Shown: positions 51,198 through 59,268, counted from the stretch's first letter. The stretch: DNA of 64,000 nucleotides from an uncultured Prochlorococcus sp. (GCA_902595175.1 CACJPB010000004.1:1-64000); one strand, 5' to 3'. The notes: generated by a model not told the origin, from the sequence alone. Numbers and translations: made by a program.

Positions 51198-51283
51198 TGG
51201 GAGTGGGGGGACTTGAACCCCCACGAGCTAAATCGCTCGACGGATTTTAAGTCCGGCGCGTCTACCAATTCCGCCACACTCCC
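51198..51283 (-). tRNA. trnL: tRNA-Leu (anticodon UAA), intron-less
   Basis: The minus strand folds as a class II tRNA. The 7-bp acceptor stem is GGGAGTG (5', at 51283) with CACTCCC, and the D arm is TGGTAGACGC. The anticodon loop CTTAAAA carries the TAA anticodon. The long variable arm is followed by the T loop GGTTCAAGTCC. Discriminator A is at 51198, CCA is not encoded, and the length is 86 nt. Unlike many cyanobacteria, no group I intron interrupts the anticodon loop. Nucleotides 1-39 are repeated exactly at 52830-52868. Confidence 0.97.
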
Positions 51284-51359
51284 AAAAGGAATTTGCGCTT
51301 TTTTATCGTAGCCGAAAGCAACGCAATTAACCAAGAAAAATGCGAATATTTACATTTTT
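51245..51359 (-). repeat. Left copy of 115-bp direct repeat (tRNA 5' half plus upstream region)
   Basis: These bases cover tRNA-Leu nucleotides 1-39 and 76 bp upstream of the gene. They align without gaps to 52830-52944: 39 of 39 within the tRNA part and, by my count, about 62 of 76 in the flank. The repeat period is 1585 bp. It forms the left boundary of the inserted block. Confidence 0.85.
51305..51334 (-). promoter_or_regulatory. Candidate promoter of tRNA-Leu(UAA)
   Basis: Read on the minus strand, a TTGGTT (-35, 51329-51334) and a TACGAT (-10, 51305-51310) are separated by 18 bp. The -10 lies 21 bp before the first tRNA base. Both hexamers and the spacing are identical in the diverged second copy at 52890-52919, while the spacer differs at 7 of 18 positions. 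Conservation supports function. Confidence 0.6.
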
Positions 51360-51496
51360 TGCGTACCAATGGACGCACTAGACATATCTAAAAATTAATA
51401 GATTAATATCCATTACTACTACTTAATTCTCGAAATATAACGATAAGTTGGCACTAATAAATATTACATATATTATTAGCCAAATCCTCTGATGCC

Positions 51497-51868
51497 ATGA
51501 AGCAACTTTTGCTTGCACCATTTTTATTAGGTTTTATATCTCCAGTTAGTGCTGAAAAAATGACTGAAAAAGAAAAAACGGAGTGGATAGAAGGGAACAA
51601 ACAATGTCCAGTACGAATGATGAGTAAGGCAAAAAATGACAATAGAATACTCGCTTTCTACAAAATGGCAGAAGAAAATAATATAAATAATATCGATGAA
51701 AAGATAATAAAACCAGCTTTTAATACTTATTGCGACTGTATGACATCAATCGCCTTTATTGATATTCACAAAGAAGAAATGGTTAATTACGTAAGGAATA
51801 CTTGTGTACCCATCTTGCAAGATGAAGTCAGACAAAGAATAAAGGCCGAAACTATCTTAAGTAATTAA
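51497..51868 (+). CDS. Small secreted cysteine-containing protein of the mini-island
   Basis: This 123-residue protein has a signal peptide, MKQLLLAPFLLGFISPVSA, with cleavage after A19. The mature part of 104 residues is charged and probably helical, with cysteines C37, C79, C81 and C103 (a CDC pair) that could form two disulfides in the periplasm. I do not recognise the family. The signal-peptide start resembles the two 27-bp fragments downstream (both encode MKRLLLAPL), so a paralogous set of small exported proteins is likely. The next 27-bp fragment begins at the base after its stop. Confidence 0.7.
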   Translation: MKQLLLAPFLLGFISPVSAEKMTEKEKTEWIEGNKQCPVRMMSKAKNDNRILAFYKMAEENNINNIDEKIIKPAFNTYCDCMTSIAFIDIHKEEMVNYVRNTCVPILQDEVRQRIKAETILSN

Positions 51869-51895
51869 ATGAAACGCTTACTACTTGCACCGCTT
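51869..51895 (+). repeat. 27-bp repeat, copy 1 (encodes MKRLLLAPL then stop)
   Basis: This 27-bp sequence is identical to 52596-52622. It reads as an ATG-started signal-peptide beginning, MKRLLLAPL, followed by GAC and a TAA stop. It starts directly after the stop of the upstream small secreted-protein gene. It is best read as a remnant of a paralogous signal-peptide gene or a recombination seam. Confidence 0.8.
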
Positions 51896-51968
51896 GACTA
51901 AAGAATGAACATCTACTTCTTGTTAGAAAAGGTCTTTACCCTTATCATTTCTTTAATTGGTTGAGGAT

Positions 51969-52586
51969 ATGAGTAACGAAAATTGGGATCCCGCAGTGGG
52001 AATGCAACAAGATCCTAATCAGAATAATGATAATAAAAGTATTTTAATAACTATTGCATTATTACTTGCAGCTCTAATAGGATTCCCGACAATAATGATT
52101 TCAATGTTCAATAGGGAAAGATCAAGTAGAGATGGAGAACTTGGTTATACAAAAACACTTGAAAATTTAATTAGAAATGTAGGGACTAAAATCAAAGAAA
52201 GAAACGATTGTGAAAAAGGGGTTCAAGGTTATTATCTCTTTGAAAAAATTCCAGGTAAAAAAACAATCGATGAAGTGGTAATTTGCAACAATAACTATAT
52301 GTTTAATAAACCAAACCCTACAGAGTATTGGAGACTTTTAGCGCATGAATCAACTCATATTATGCAAGCATGCTTGGGAACAAATATTTTTGGTTCTTAT
52401 CAAATAAAAGACATGAGTTATGAACTTATGGATCAAGATGAAAATTCTTATAGAACTATTCATGGCGCATATGCCTCGAACAAGGAGGATAATGAAATCG
52501 AAGCTAGATGGATGGAACTGCAACCAAAGCAATATGTTATTGATTCTCTAAGAAAATATTGTATGGAAAGACCTCAAGATCTTTAA
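51969..52586 (+). CDS. Membrane-anchored putative zinc metallopeptidase (HExxH) of the mini-island
   Basis: This 205-residue protein (ATG at 51969; an in-frame TTG at 51957 is less likely) has a polar N-terminus and one membrane helix at about 24-47. A mostly soluble domain follows. The zincin motif HESTH is at 126-130 in LLAHESTHIMQACLG. A candidate third ligand is E178 in NEIEARWME, a pattern like that after HExxHxxQ in some toxin-linked or DUF4157-like peptidases. Cysteines at 81, 106, 135 and 198 could pair. The topology suggests the domain faces the periplasm. The family is not recognised; protease activity is inferred from the motif only. Confidence 0.72.
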   Translation: MSNENWDPAVGMQQDPNQNNDNKSILITIALLLAALIGFPTIMISMFNRERSSRDGELGYTKTLENLIRNVGTKIKERNDCEKGVQGYYLFEKIPGKKTIDEVVICNNNYMFNKPNPTEYWRLLAHESTHIMQACLGTNIFGSYQIKDMSYELMDQDENSYRTIHGAYASNKEDNEIEARWMELQPKQYVIDSLRKYCMERPQDL

Positions 52587-52595
52587 ATCAAAAGA

Positions 52596-52622
52596 ATGAA
52601 ACGCTTACTACTTGCACCGCTT
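52596..52622 (+). repeat. 27-bp repeat, copy 2 (encodes MKRLLLAPL, then MVTI and stop)
   Basis: This is an exact copy of 51869-51895, starting 9 bp after the stop of the HExxH gene. Read from its ATG it gives MKRLLLAPL, then four more residues and a TGA. As with copy 1, it follows an intact gene of the island. Confidence 0.8.
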
Positions 52623-52653
52623 ATGGTTACTATTTGACAGACGATCTTAAATG

Positions 52654-52676
52654 AGGTGCAATTAGCTCCTTTTTTT
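52654..52676 (+). terminator. Probable rho-independent terminator
   Basis: An imperfect hairpin, AGGTGC with GCTCCT around AATTA (52654-52670, one mismatch), is followed by a run of six further T. It lies about 70 bp after the HExxH gene and would end transcription within the island. Confidence 0.5.
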
Positions 52677-52829
52677 AATGACACACGATAAAAAAAAGAA
52701 GCATGGATCGCGCTAGATCAAGTTGTGGATATTTATCCTTTAGTGGATAGGTCTAAAAGTAAGAAAGCGACTGGGTTTTGACCAATCGCTAAAGGTTTAT
52801 ATACTTGAGTGAATTAAAATCGTTCTGGT
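52677..52829. other. Non-coding right end of the mini-island
   Basis: I see no convincing gene here. Weak similarity to the 3' half of tRNA-Leu appears just before the exact repeat (ACTTGA near 52804 and AAATCG near 52817). That could be a decayed remainder of a full tRNA copy. Confidence 0.4.
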
Positions 52830-52944
52830 TTTTAAGTCCGGCGCGTCTACCAATTCCGCCACACTCCCGAAAGGAATTAACGCTTTTTTATCGTAACTGA
52901 AAGTGCCTCATTTAACCAAGAAAAATTGGAAAATTTACACTTTT
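52830..52944 (-). repeat. Right copy of the direct repeat: tRNA-Leu 5' fragment plus upstream region
   Basis: Nucleotides 1-39 of tRNA-Leu(UAA), up to the end of the anticodon loop, are repeated exactly at 52830-52868. The upstream flank follows at about 82 percent identity by my count. The tRNA fragment lacks its 3' half and cannot fold as a tRNA. The pyrC 3' end is 25 bp away. Confidence 0.85.
52890..52919 (-). promoter_or_regulatory. Duplicated tRNA promoter upstream of the tRNA fragment
   Basis: TTGGTT (52914-52919) and TACGAT (52890-52895), 18 bp apart on the minus strand, are unchanged relative to the promoter of the intact tRNA. If active, it would transcribe the tRNA 5' fragment and run into the island antisense to its genes. 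Confidence 0.5.
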
Positions 52945-52968
52945 AATTGTCAGATTAAATCCAATTTT

Positions 52969-54018
52969 TTAATTTACTATCCCTTCTATTTGCCATTGTA
53001 AAGTTTCACCTGCATGAAATGGTTTTATTTGTCCGACAATATTTTTTTCTTCCACAACATCAACAAATTCTATAATTTTATTAGGTTTGGACACTAATTT
53101 TAATTTTTCTTTATTTGTGGGCAGATTATAAAAATTAGGGCCATTCAAACTTGCAAACTTTTCAAAATTATCTAGAGCATCCTCCTCTTCGAATACCGTT
53201 AAATAGCTTTCTATGGCCACTGGCGAATTAAAAATACCTGCACATCCACAAAAAGCCTTCCATTTCCTAAGATGTGGAGCAGAGTCAGTTCCCAAGAAAA
53301 AACATTTTTTTCCACTTGTTGCAGCTTTCCTCAAAGCGAGTCTATTATTCTCCCGCTTAGCCACAGGTAAGCAATAAAAATCACTATTTAAGCCTCCAAA
53401 AAACATTGCATTTCTATTTATATGCAAATGATGCGGAGTGATAGTAGCTCCAATATTATTTTCTTGAACAAAATTTACTGCATAAGAAGTAGTTATATGT
53501 TCTAAAACGATTTTTAATTTTGGAAATCTTTTAGTTATTTGAGATAGTTCTTTATCTATAAAAACTTCTTCTCTATCGAATACATCTACTTCAGAATCAG
53601 TCACTTCCCCATGAATTAAAAGAGGCATTCCAGAATCTTGCATTAATTCAAAGATCTTATATAGATTTTTTATTTCCCTAACTCCATGACTAGAGTTTGT
53701 TGTAGCATTAGCAGGATATAATTTTGCTGCAAAAAAGACATTATTTTTAAAACCATTTATTAGTTCCCCTTTATCAGTCTCATCTGTAAGATAAATTGTC
53801 ATTAGTGGTTCAAACTTAGAACTTTCTGGTAACGCTTCAAAAATAGATTTCTTATAAGAAATAGCGCTATTAATTGATGTAATCGGCCTTTTAGTATTTG
53901 GCATGACAATGGCTCTTCCAAAATATTCTGAAGAAAAATGAATGATATTTTTTAATACAAGACCTTCTCTTAAATGTAGATGCCAATCATCAGGTTTTAT
54001 TATGGTTAAAGTCTTCAA
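52969..54018 (-). CDS. pyrC: Dihydroorotase
   Basis: This zinc enzyme of pyrimidine synthesis cyclises carbamoyl-aspartate. The 349-residue protein is of the compact E. coli-type class II. The first metal motif is DDWHLHLREG near residue 10, followed by AKLYPANATTNSSHG with the bridging lysine, LLIHGEV, LEHITTSYAV, TPHHLHINRN and GTDSAPH with the catalytic aspartate. It starts with TTG at 54018. Its 3' end borders the tRNA-fragment repeat; its upstream gap faces the antiporter gene. Confidence 0.94.
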   Translation of the reverse strand: MKTLTIIKPDDWHLHLREGLVLKNIIHFSSEYFGRAIVMPNTKRPITSINSAISYKKSIFEALPESSKFEPLMTIYLTDETDKGELINGFKNNVFFAAKLYPANATTNSSHGVREIKNLYKIFELMQDSGMPLLIHGEVTDSEVDVFDREEVFIDKELSQITKRFPKLKIVLEHITTSYAVNFVQENNIGATITPHHLHINRNAMFFGGLNSDFYCLPVAKRENNRLALRKAATSGKKCFFLGTDSAPHLRKWKAFCGCAGIFNSPVAIESYLTVFEEEDALDNFEKFASLNGPNFYNLPTNKEKLKLVSKPNKIIEFVDVVEEKNIVGQIKPFHAGETLQWQIEGIVN

Positions 54019-54137
54019 GATTTTCTTCTATTTAATCAATTTTAACAACAAATTAAAGTTGACAATAAATTATAGATATTCAAGGATAGTTATAAACCAA
54101 TTATGAAAATTTTTGTTATCCCCAAAAAAGCCTAAGT

Positions 54138-55217
54138 ATGAATGATTTTTTATTTCCAATAATAGAAATAGTTTTAGGCATAGTTCTACTTTTTACTGGA
54201 GGAGAGTACTTTATTCAAGGAGCCATATTTTTATCTTTAATTTTAGGAATACCTCAAATAGTAATTGGGTTAACAGTTGTTTCTCTTGGAACAAGCTCTC
54301 CTGAGTTATTGGTAAGTTTAAGTTCAATTTTAAAAGGCAGTGATTCACTTGCAGCAAGCAATGTAATTGGAAGCAATATTTTTAATGTTCTCGTTGTTTT
54401 GGGTATAAGTTCATTGATAACACCTCTTAAGGTAAAAAGCAGAATAGTCAGAAGAGATGTGCCTCTTTTAATGGCAATTTCTTGTGCAGTTTGGGCCATG
54501 TCATCAACAGGATTATTAACATTGCAAGCAGGGATATTTCTAATATTTTGTTTAATCTTAAATACAATATGGGAAATTAATACCATAAATGAGAAAGGGG
54601 AGGAGACAAAAGATGCTGAACCAGAGATAGAAGAATTAAAAGATAACTATAAAGGTAAGCTTAATATTTTACTAAAGTTAGTATTTGGAATATTTCTTTT
54701 AAGCTTTGGTTCAAATATTTTAGTAAATGGTTCTCAAAAGCTCGCTACTCTTTTGGGTGTAAATGAAATTGTTATTGGATTAACTATCGTAGCAACTGGG
54801 ACATCTTTACCAGAATTAGTAACTTCAATAATTGCTGCATTTAAAGGCAAAACAGATCTTGCGATTGGGAATGTAATAGGTAGCAATTTGCTCAATCAAC
54901 TTCTAATCCTTGGAAGTTGCAGCATTTTTTCAGGATTTAAAGGTTTAATAATTGAACAAAGTCTAATAAAAGTTGACTTACCTTTTATGGTTTTAACTAC
55001 CTTTGCATGCTTACCAATTTTCTGGAGCAAAGGGAAAATCACCAGAGTTGAAGGATTTATTTTGCTTAATCTTTATATTTTCTATATTCTTGATAAGATA
55101 CTTTTCCTGAATGGATTTAACTTCCTTTCTGAATTAAGGATAGGTTTATGTATTTACTTTGCGTTACTTATAGTATTTCTGATTATTCAAGAAAAATTAA
55201 AATTTTCTAATTCATAA
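54138..55217 (+). CDS. Calcium/sodium-type cation antiporter (CaCA family)
   Basis: This 359-residue membrane protein has about ten helices and the two inverted alpha-repeats of the Ca2+/cation antiporter superfamily (YrbG-like). Repeat 1 has GLTVVSLGTSSPELLVSL and ASNVIGSNIFNVLVVLG. Repeat 2 has GLTIVATGTSLPELVTSI and IGNVIGSNLLNQLLILG. The acidic residue in each SPEL/LPEL is the transport glutamate. An acidic loop lies between the halves (about 155-170). It ends 2 bp before the convergent glutathione reductase gene. The ion preference is inferred. Confidence 0.9.
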   Translation: MNDFLFPIIEIVLGIVLLFTGGEYFIQGAIFLSLILGIPQIVIGLTVVSLGTSSPELLVSLSSILKGSDSLAASNVIGSNIFNVLVVLGISSLITPLKVKSRIVRRDVPLLMAISCAVWAMSSTGLLTLQAGIFLIFCLILNTIWEINTINEKGEETKDAEPEIEELKDNYKGKLNILLKLVFGIFLLSFGSNILVNGSQKLATLLGVNEIVIGLTIVATGTSLPELVTSIIAAFKGKTDLAIGNVIGSNLLNQLLILGSCSIFSGFKGLIIEQSLIKVDLPFMVLTTFACLPIFWSKGKITRVEGFILLNLYIFYILDKILFLNGFNFLSELRIGLCIYFALLIVFLIIQEKLKFSNS

Positions 55218-55219
55218 TT

Positions 55220-56599
55220 TTATCCATACATAGTCACAAACTCTTCTGAGATAGTTGGGTGCAAAGCCATCGTAATATCAAAGTCCTTTTTTGTTATCCC
55301 TGCATTTAATGAAATTGATACCATTTGAATAATCTCAGATGATGTTTCTCCAAACATATGACATCCCAAGACTTTGTCAGTTATCTTATGAACTACAATC
55401 TTCAACATACATTTTGATTTATTCTTTTTAAAAGTATTAGACATAGGGGTGAATTTGCATTTGAAAATTTTTATATCTTTTTCAGAGTAAATCTCTTTAG
55501 CTCTTTTCTCACTTAAGCCAACTGTTGAAATTTCAGGAATAGTAAAAACGGCCTTAGGTATATATTCATAATTTACTTTTCTGTTTTTGTCATTAAAAAA
55601 ATTATCCGAAAAAACTCTCCCTTGTTCTATCGCTACTGGAGTTAAGTTTGGTTTATTTATGATATCGCCAACTGCAAAAATATTTGCGTTGCTTGTTTGA
55701 TTAAATTCATCAACATCTAAGTATTGGCCATCCATCTTTAGATTTAAAAAATCTAAATTTAAAGGCAAAAGATTTGGTTCTCTTCCAGTAGCAATAAGGA
55801 TATTATTAGTTAGGAGTTTATCCCCCGAGTCTAGGGTAGATTCCAGTTTTCCATTTACTCTTTTGATAAACCTTAATTGAGTATTGGAGATTATATTGAT
55901 TTCAGTAAAAGTAGGTGATTCCTCTAGGCATGAAGAAAGATCCTCATCAAAACCATTAAGTAAATGTTGACCTCTAATTAATTGAGTTACTTCAGTACCT
56001 AAATTTCTGAAAATAGAAGCAAATTCACAAGCAATATATCCACCTCCTACTATTAATATTGATTTGGGGAACTTTTCTAATTCAAAAATATCATCACTAG
56101 TCCATGCCAAATCTACCCCAGGAATATTTAATTTCTTTGGTTTACCTCCAACTGAAATAAGAATTTTTTTTGAACTTATTTTGTTTTTAATTTTCTTTGT
56201 TTTTGGACAAATAATTTCTAATTCATTTTGATTAGTAAATCTTCCTAAGCCTTCAAAAACAGTTATATTCAACTTTTTTAAAGAATTTCTATGCAAATTA
56301 CTTAATCTAGAAACCTCTTCTCTAACATTCTTCAATAAAATATTTGATTCAAAATTAATACGTTCATTTTTTAATCCATATCCTTCAGAAGAATCCATAT
56401 TTTTTTTACTTCTAGCCGCATAAACCATTAATTTTTTTGGAACACATCCCCTTATCACACAAGTTCCTCCTATTTGATTTACTTCTATGATTGCGACTTT
56501 TGCTCCATAACTAGCCGCACGTTTAGCCGCCGCGAGTCCTCCAGATCCAGCGCCAACAATAATTAAATCAAATTCAAATTCCAAGACTTTTTTAATCAA
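55220..56599 (-). CDS. gor: Glutathione reductase
   Basis: This FAD-dependent NADPH enzyme keeps glutathione reduced. The 459-residue protein has the FAD motif IIVGAGSGGLAAAKRAASYGA, the redox disulfide C47/C52 in GGTCVIRGCVPKK, and the NAD(P) motif ILIVGGGYIACEFASIFRNLG. The C-terminal catalytic histidine is in ALHPTISEEFV. It starts at TTG at 56599; a second TTG a few codons downstream is an alternative. It is divergent, with only 36 bp, from a glutathione-S-transferase-like gene, which suggests shared regulation. Confidence 0.93.
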   Translation of the reverse strand: MIKKVLEFEFDLIIVGAGSGGLAAAKRAASYGAKVAIIEVNQIGGTCVIRGCVPKKLMVYAARSKKNMDSSEGYGLKNERINFESNILLKNVREEVSRLSNLHRNSLKKLNITVFEGLGRFTNQNELEIICPKTKKIKNKISSKKILISVGGKPKKLNIPGVDLAWTSDDIFELEKFPKSILIVGGGYIACEFASIFRNLGTEVTQLIRGQHLLNGFDEDLSSCLEESPTFTEINIISNTQLRFIKRVNGKLESTLDSGDKLLTNNILIATGREPNLLPLNLDFLNLKMDGQYLDVDEFNQTSNANIFAVGDIINKPNLTPVAIEQGRVFSDNFFNDKNRKVNYEYIPKAVFTIPEISTVGLSEKRAKEIYSEKDIKIFKCKFTPMSNTFKKNKSKCMLKIVVHKITDKVLGCHMFGETSSEIIQMVSISLNAGITKKDFDITMALHPTISEEFVTMYG

Positions 56600-56635
56600 T
56601 TATTATAACGTTAGTTTATAGCTTTAATTCAAATA

Positions 56636-57865
56636 ATGAATGAGATTTTGACATGGGATGATTTAAATAAATTTGAAGTTGAAGATCTTGATAGAGTCCA
56701 TGGTATAAATAATTCCTATGCAAATTTAAGATTATTTGGGCATAGTGAAAATGATGTATTAGTTACTCTCTATAGGGACAGGCATTCTTGGTGTCCTTAT
56801 TGTCAGAAGATATGGTTATGGCTTGAATTTAAGAGAATTCCATACAGAGTTAAGAAAATAAATATGTTTTGCTACGGCCAAAAAGAGAGTTGGTTCCTTG
56901 AAAAAGTCAGGTCGGGGAAATTACCTGCAATTGAATTTAAAAGGCAATTTATAACTGAAAGCGACGATATCATAGCTTTTTTAGAAAATGAATTTGGAGC
57001 ACTTGGGTCTTTTATAACATCTAGTCACCTTACTAAAATTCGAGAATTAGAAAGAGAAATTTTCAGATCCTGGTGTAATTGGCTCTGCCGAGAAAGCATT
57101 AATTTTATAGATAACTCTTTTAGAATAAAAAGATTTAAAGAATCCATTTCTAAACTCGATGAAATCTTAAGTAGGTCAAAATCAGGGTTTATTGATCCAT
57201 CTGTTTCTAACACTGGTGATATAGAGCCTGGTGTTGGAGATATAATTTTTATTCCCTATATGGAGAGAATGAATGCATCACTGATTTATTATAAAGGGTT
57301 TAATTTAAGATCTAATTACCGTCATGTAGATAACTGGCTTACCCTTTTTGAAGGGGAAAGTGTTTATAGAGGCACTCAAGGAGATTTTCATACTCATTCT
57401 CATGATTTACCCCCACAAATGGGAGGATGCTATAAAGAAAGCAATGAACAACAGATTACTTTCTCTACGCTAATAGATACTGGGGAGGGTTTAGGTAATT
57501 ATGAATTTAATCAAAATTATGAGTCAAAATATTTCGCAAAAATTGCTCTTAAAAGAGTGATAAAGCATAAGGACAATCTACTAAAGGTAAACCCATACAA
57601 CAAAGAATCCTTTGACGAATCATTGAGATCAGCTCTGAGCCATATGATCACAGGTGAACTATTAATACCTGAAAAACTTTCAGGAATCTCTCTAAGATAC
57701 TTAAAAAATAGAATCTCAGTTCCAAGAGATATGCCAATCATTTCAGCAAGGTTATTAAGGCAATCATTGCATAAAATTGAATCGCTTAGTGATATCGATG
57801 AAATAGATAAGATACCTATCAGAAATAGATATGATCAAGATCCTATAAATTTCATTTCTAGTTAA
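56636..57865 (+). CDS. Glutathione S-transferase family protein
   Basis: This 409-residue protein has an N-terminal thioredoxin-fold GST domain carrying a CPYC redox motif (C53 and C56) in RHSWCPYCQKIWLWLEF, then LPAIEFKRQFITESDDI. An all-helical C-terminal half follows (SRSKSGFIDPSVSNTGDIEPG and later). It is longer than usual GSTs; the extra C-terminal 150 residues are polar and helical. A CPYC pair suggests glutaredoxin-like or dehalogenase/reductase chemistry. Together with the divergent gor it forms a glutathione module. The substrate is unknown. Confidence 0.83.
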   Translation: MNEILTWDDLNKFEVEDLDRVHGINNSYANLRLFGHSENDVLVTLYRDRHSWCPYCQKIWLWLEFKRIPYRVKKINMFCYGQKESWFLEKVRSGKLPAIEFKRQFITESDDIIAFLENEFGALGSFITSSHLTKIRELEREIFRSWCNWLCRESINFIDNSFRIKRFKESISKLDEILSRSKSGFIDPSVSNTGDIEPGVGDIIFIPYMERMNASLIYYKGFNLRSNYRHVDNWLTLFEGESVYRGTQGDFHTHSHDLPPQMGGCYKESNEQQITFSTLIDTGEGLGNYEFNQNYESKYFAKIALKRVIKHKDNLLKVNPYNKESFDESLRSALSHMITGELLIPEKLSGISLRYLKNRISVPRDMPIISARLLRQSLHKIESLSDIDEIDKIPIRNRYDQDPINFISS

Positions 57866-57873
57866 TACTAAAA

Positions 57874-59268
57874 CTATAAATTTTTTCTTGAATCTATTTG
57901 AAGTAAATCTCTTATTTTTTGAACTTGACTTGCAATATTTGGATCAATAGATAATTTTTTTTCAACTTGTTCAATAGCATACATAACTGTTGTATGGTCC
58001 TTGCCCCCAAACTCATCTCCAATTCTTGGTAGGCTTAAATCTGTCCCATGTCTCATAAGATACATACCTATTTGTCTCGCTTGACTTACTGGTTTTCTCC
58101 TACTTGAACTGATCAATTCATCGGTAGAAACTTTAAAGAAATCTGAAACTTTACTAATAACTTGTTTTGGAGTAACAACCACTCCAACACTATTCGGATC
58201 AAGCATTGGAGCAATTGATTGGACTGTCATTGGCAAGCCTGTTATTGAGGCAAATGCAACTGCTCTAGTAAATGCTCCTTCCAACTCTCGAATATTCGAA
58301 GTAAATCTTCCTGCTATAAATTGGATTAAATCTCTTGGAAGACTCATCCTCTCTTGTTCTGCCTTTTTTTGTAGGATGGCTGTCCTCGTTTCAAGGTCAG
58401 GTGGTTGAATATCTGCAGTCATACCCATTGAGAACCTAGAAATTAATCTCTCTTGAATTCCGGACAATTGATTTGGAGGTCTATCACTTGCAATAACTAT
58501 TTGACTTCCTGATTCGTGAAGAGCGTTAAAAGTATGAAAGAATTCTTCCTGTGTATACTCTTTGCCTTCTAGGAACTGTATATCATCTATTAAAATCAAA
58601 TCTACATTTCTATATTTATCTCGAATAGCGGTCATTCCATCTCTTCGAATACCACTAATAACATCATTAGTAAAAGTCTCTGTAGATACATATTTAACTT
58701 TTGCTTCTGGATCTATTTCTACTCGATAATGACCTATTGCTTGCATTAAATGAGTTTTACCGAGACCAACTCCACCACAAATAAATAATGGATTAAATTC
58801 TCTCCCAGGTGATTCGGCAACTGCCAAGGCAGCGGCATGAGCCAACCTACTATTTGGACCTACAACAAATCTTTTAAAGACATAGCGCATATTTAGACCG
58901 TTGGGATTTTTGGAGCGAATTTTTGAAGAAATATCTTTACTATTATTAGGAAATGATTTCGTTTTATGATTTACGATTTGTCCATCTAGGTTCTCTTTAT
59001 TTGTTGATTCGCTGCTAATGTTTGTTTCGGATTTAAAAACAACTTTTACATCATGACCACATATTTCTTTTGCAGCCTTTTCAATAGTTTGACAATAATT
59101 CTTTCTTAACCAATCACTGGAAAATGTATTTGGAGCAATTAAGGTTAATAAGCCATTTTCAAAACAATTAAATTTAGCAGGCCTTATCCATGTCTCAAAT
59201 GAAGGCTTACTTAAAGTTTTTTGAAGTGATTGTTGAACTTCCGCCCAAATAGGATTAATTGCTTGCAA
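57874..59268 (-). CDS. dnaA: Chromosomal replication initiator protein DnaA
   Basis: This AAA+ protein binds the origin and opens the helix. The 464-residue protein has domain I (about 1-85), a short linker, the AAA+ domain with Walker [10 protein letters not shown] (165-173) and Walker [13 protein letters not shown], and the domain IV helix-turn-helix with [15 protein letters not shown] near the C-terminus. It starts at TTG at 59268. dnaN and other usual neighbours are absent, and no cluster of DnaA boxes is seen in the 96-bp upstream gap. Confidence 0.96.
   Translation of the reverse strand: MQAINPIWAEVQQSLQKTLSKPSFETWIRPAKFNCFENGLLTLIAPNTFSSDWLRKNYCQTIEKAAKEICGHDVKVVFKSETNISSESTNKENLDGQIVNHKTKSFPNNSKDISSKIRSKNPNGLNMRYVFKRFVVGPNSRLAHAAALAVAESPGREFNPLFICGGVGLGKTHLMQAIGHYRVEIDPEAKVKYVSTETFTNDVISGIRRDGMTAIRDKYRNVDLILIDDIQFLEGKEYTQEEFFHTFNALHESGSQIVIASDRPPNQLSGIQERLISRFSMGMTADIQPPDLETRTAILQKKAEQERMSLPRDLIQFIAGRFTSNIRELEGAFTRAVAFASITGLPMTVQSIAPMLDPNSVGVVVTPKQVISKVSDFFKVSTDELISSSRRKPVSQARQIGMYLMRHGTDLSLPRIGDEFGGKDHTTVMYAIEQVEKKLSIDPNIASQVQKIRDLLQIDSRKNL

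Larger units (their letters stand above)
51284..52829. mobile_element. Candidate tRNA-Leu-associated mini-island
   Basis: This block is bracketed by the complete tRNA-Leu and a partial second copy of its 5' half in the same orientation, as left by site-specific insertion at a tRNA gene. It carries a small secreted-protein gene, a membrane-anchored HExxH protein gene and two identical 27-bp signal-peptide-like fragments, and no integrase. Classic elements repeat the 3' part of a tRNA, so a 5'-half repeat is unusual. Tandem duplication followed by decay is the main alternative. Confidence 0.5.

Noticed and set aside
51198..51283. Group I intron in tRNA-Leu(UAA)
   Set aside because: The anticodon loop and stem are contiguous in the sequence.
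51905..51964. A 19-residue hydrophobic open frame just before the HExxH gene
   Set aside because: It is too short and has no support beyond an ATG and hydrophobic residues; it overlaps the possible TTG start of the next gene.
54059..54096. TTGACA upstream of the antiporter gene as a promoter
   Set aside because: No -10-like hexamer lies at a suitable spacing (16-18 bp).
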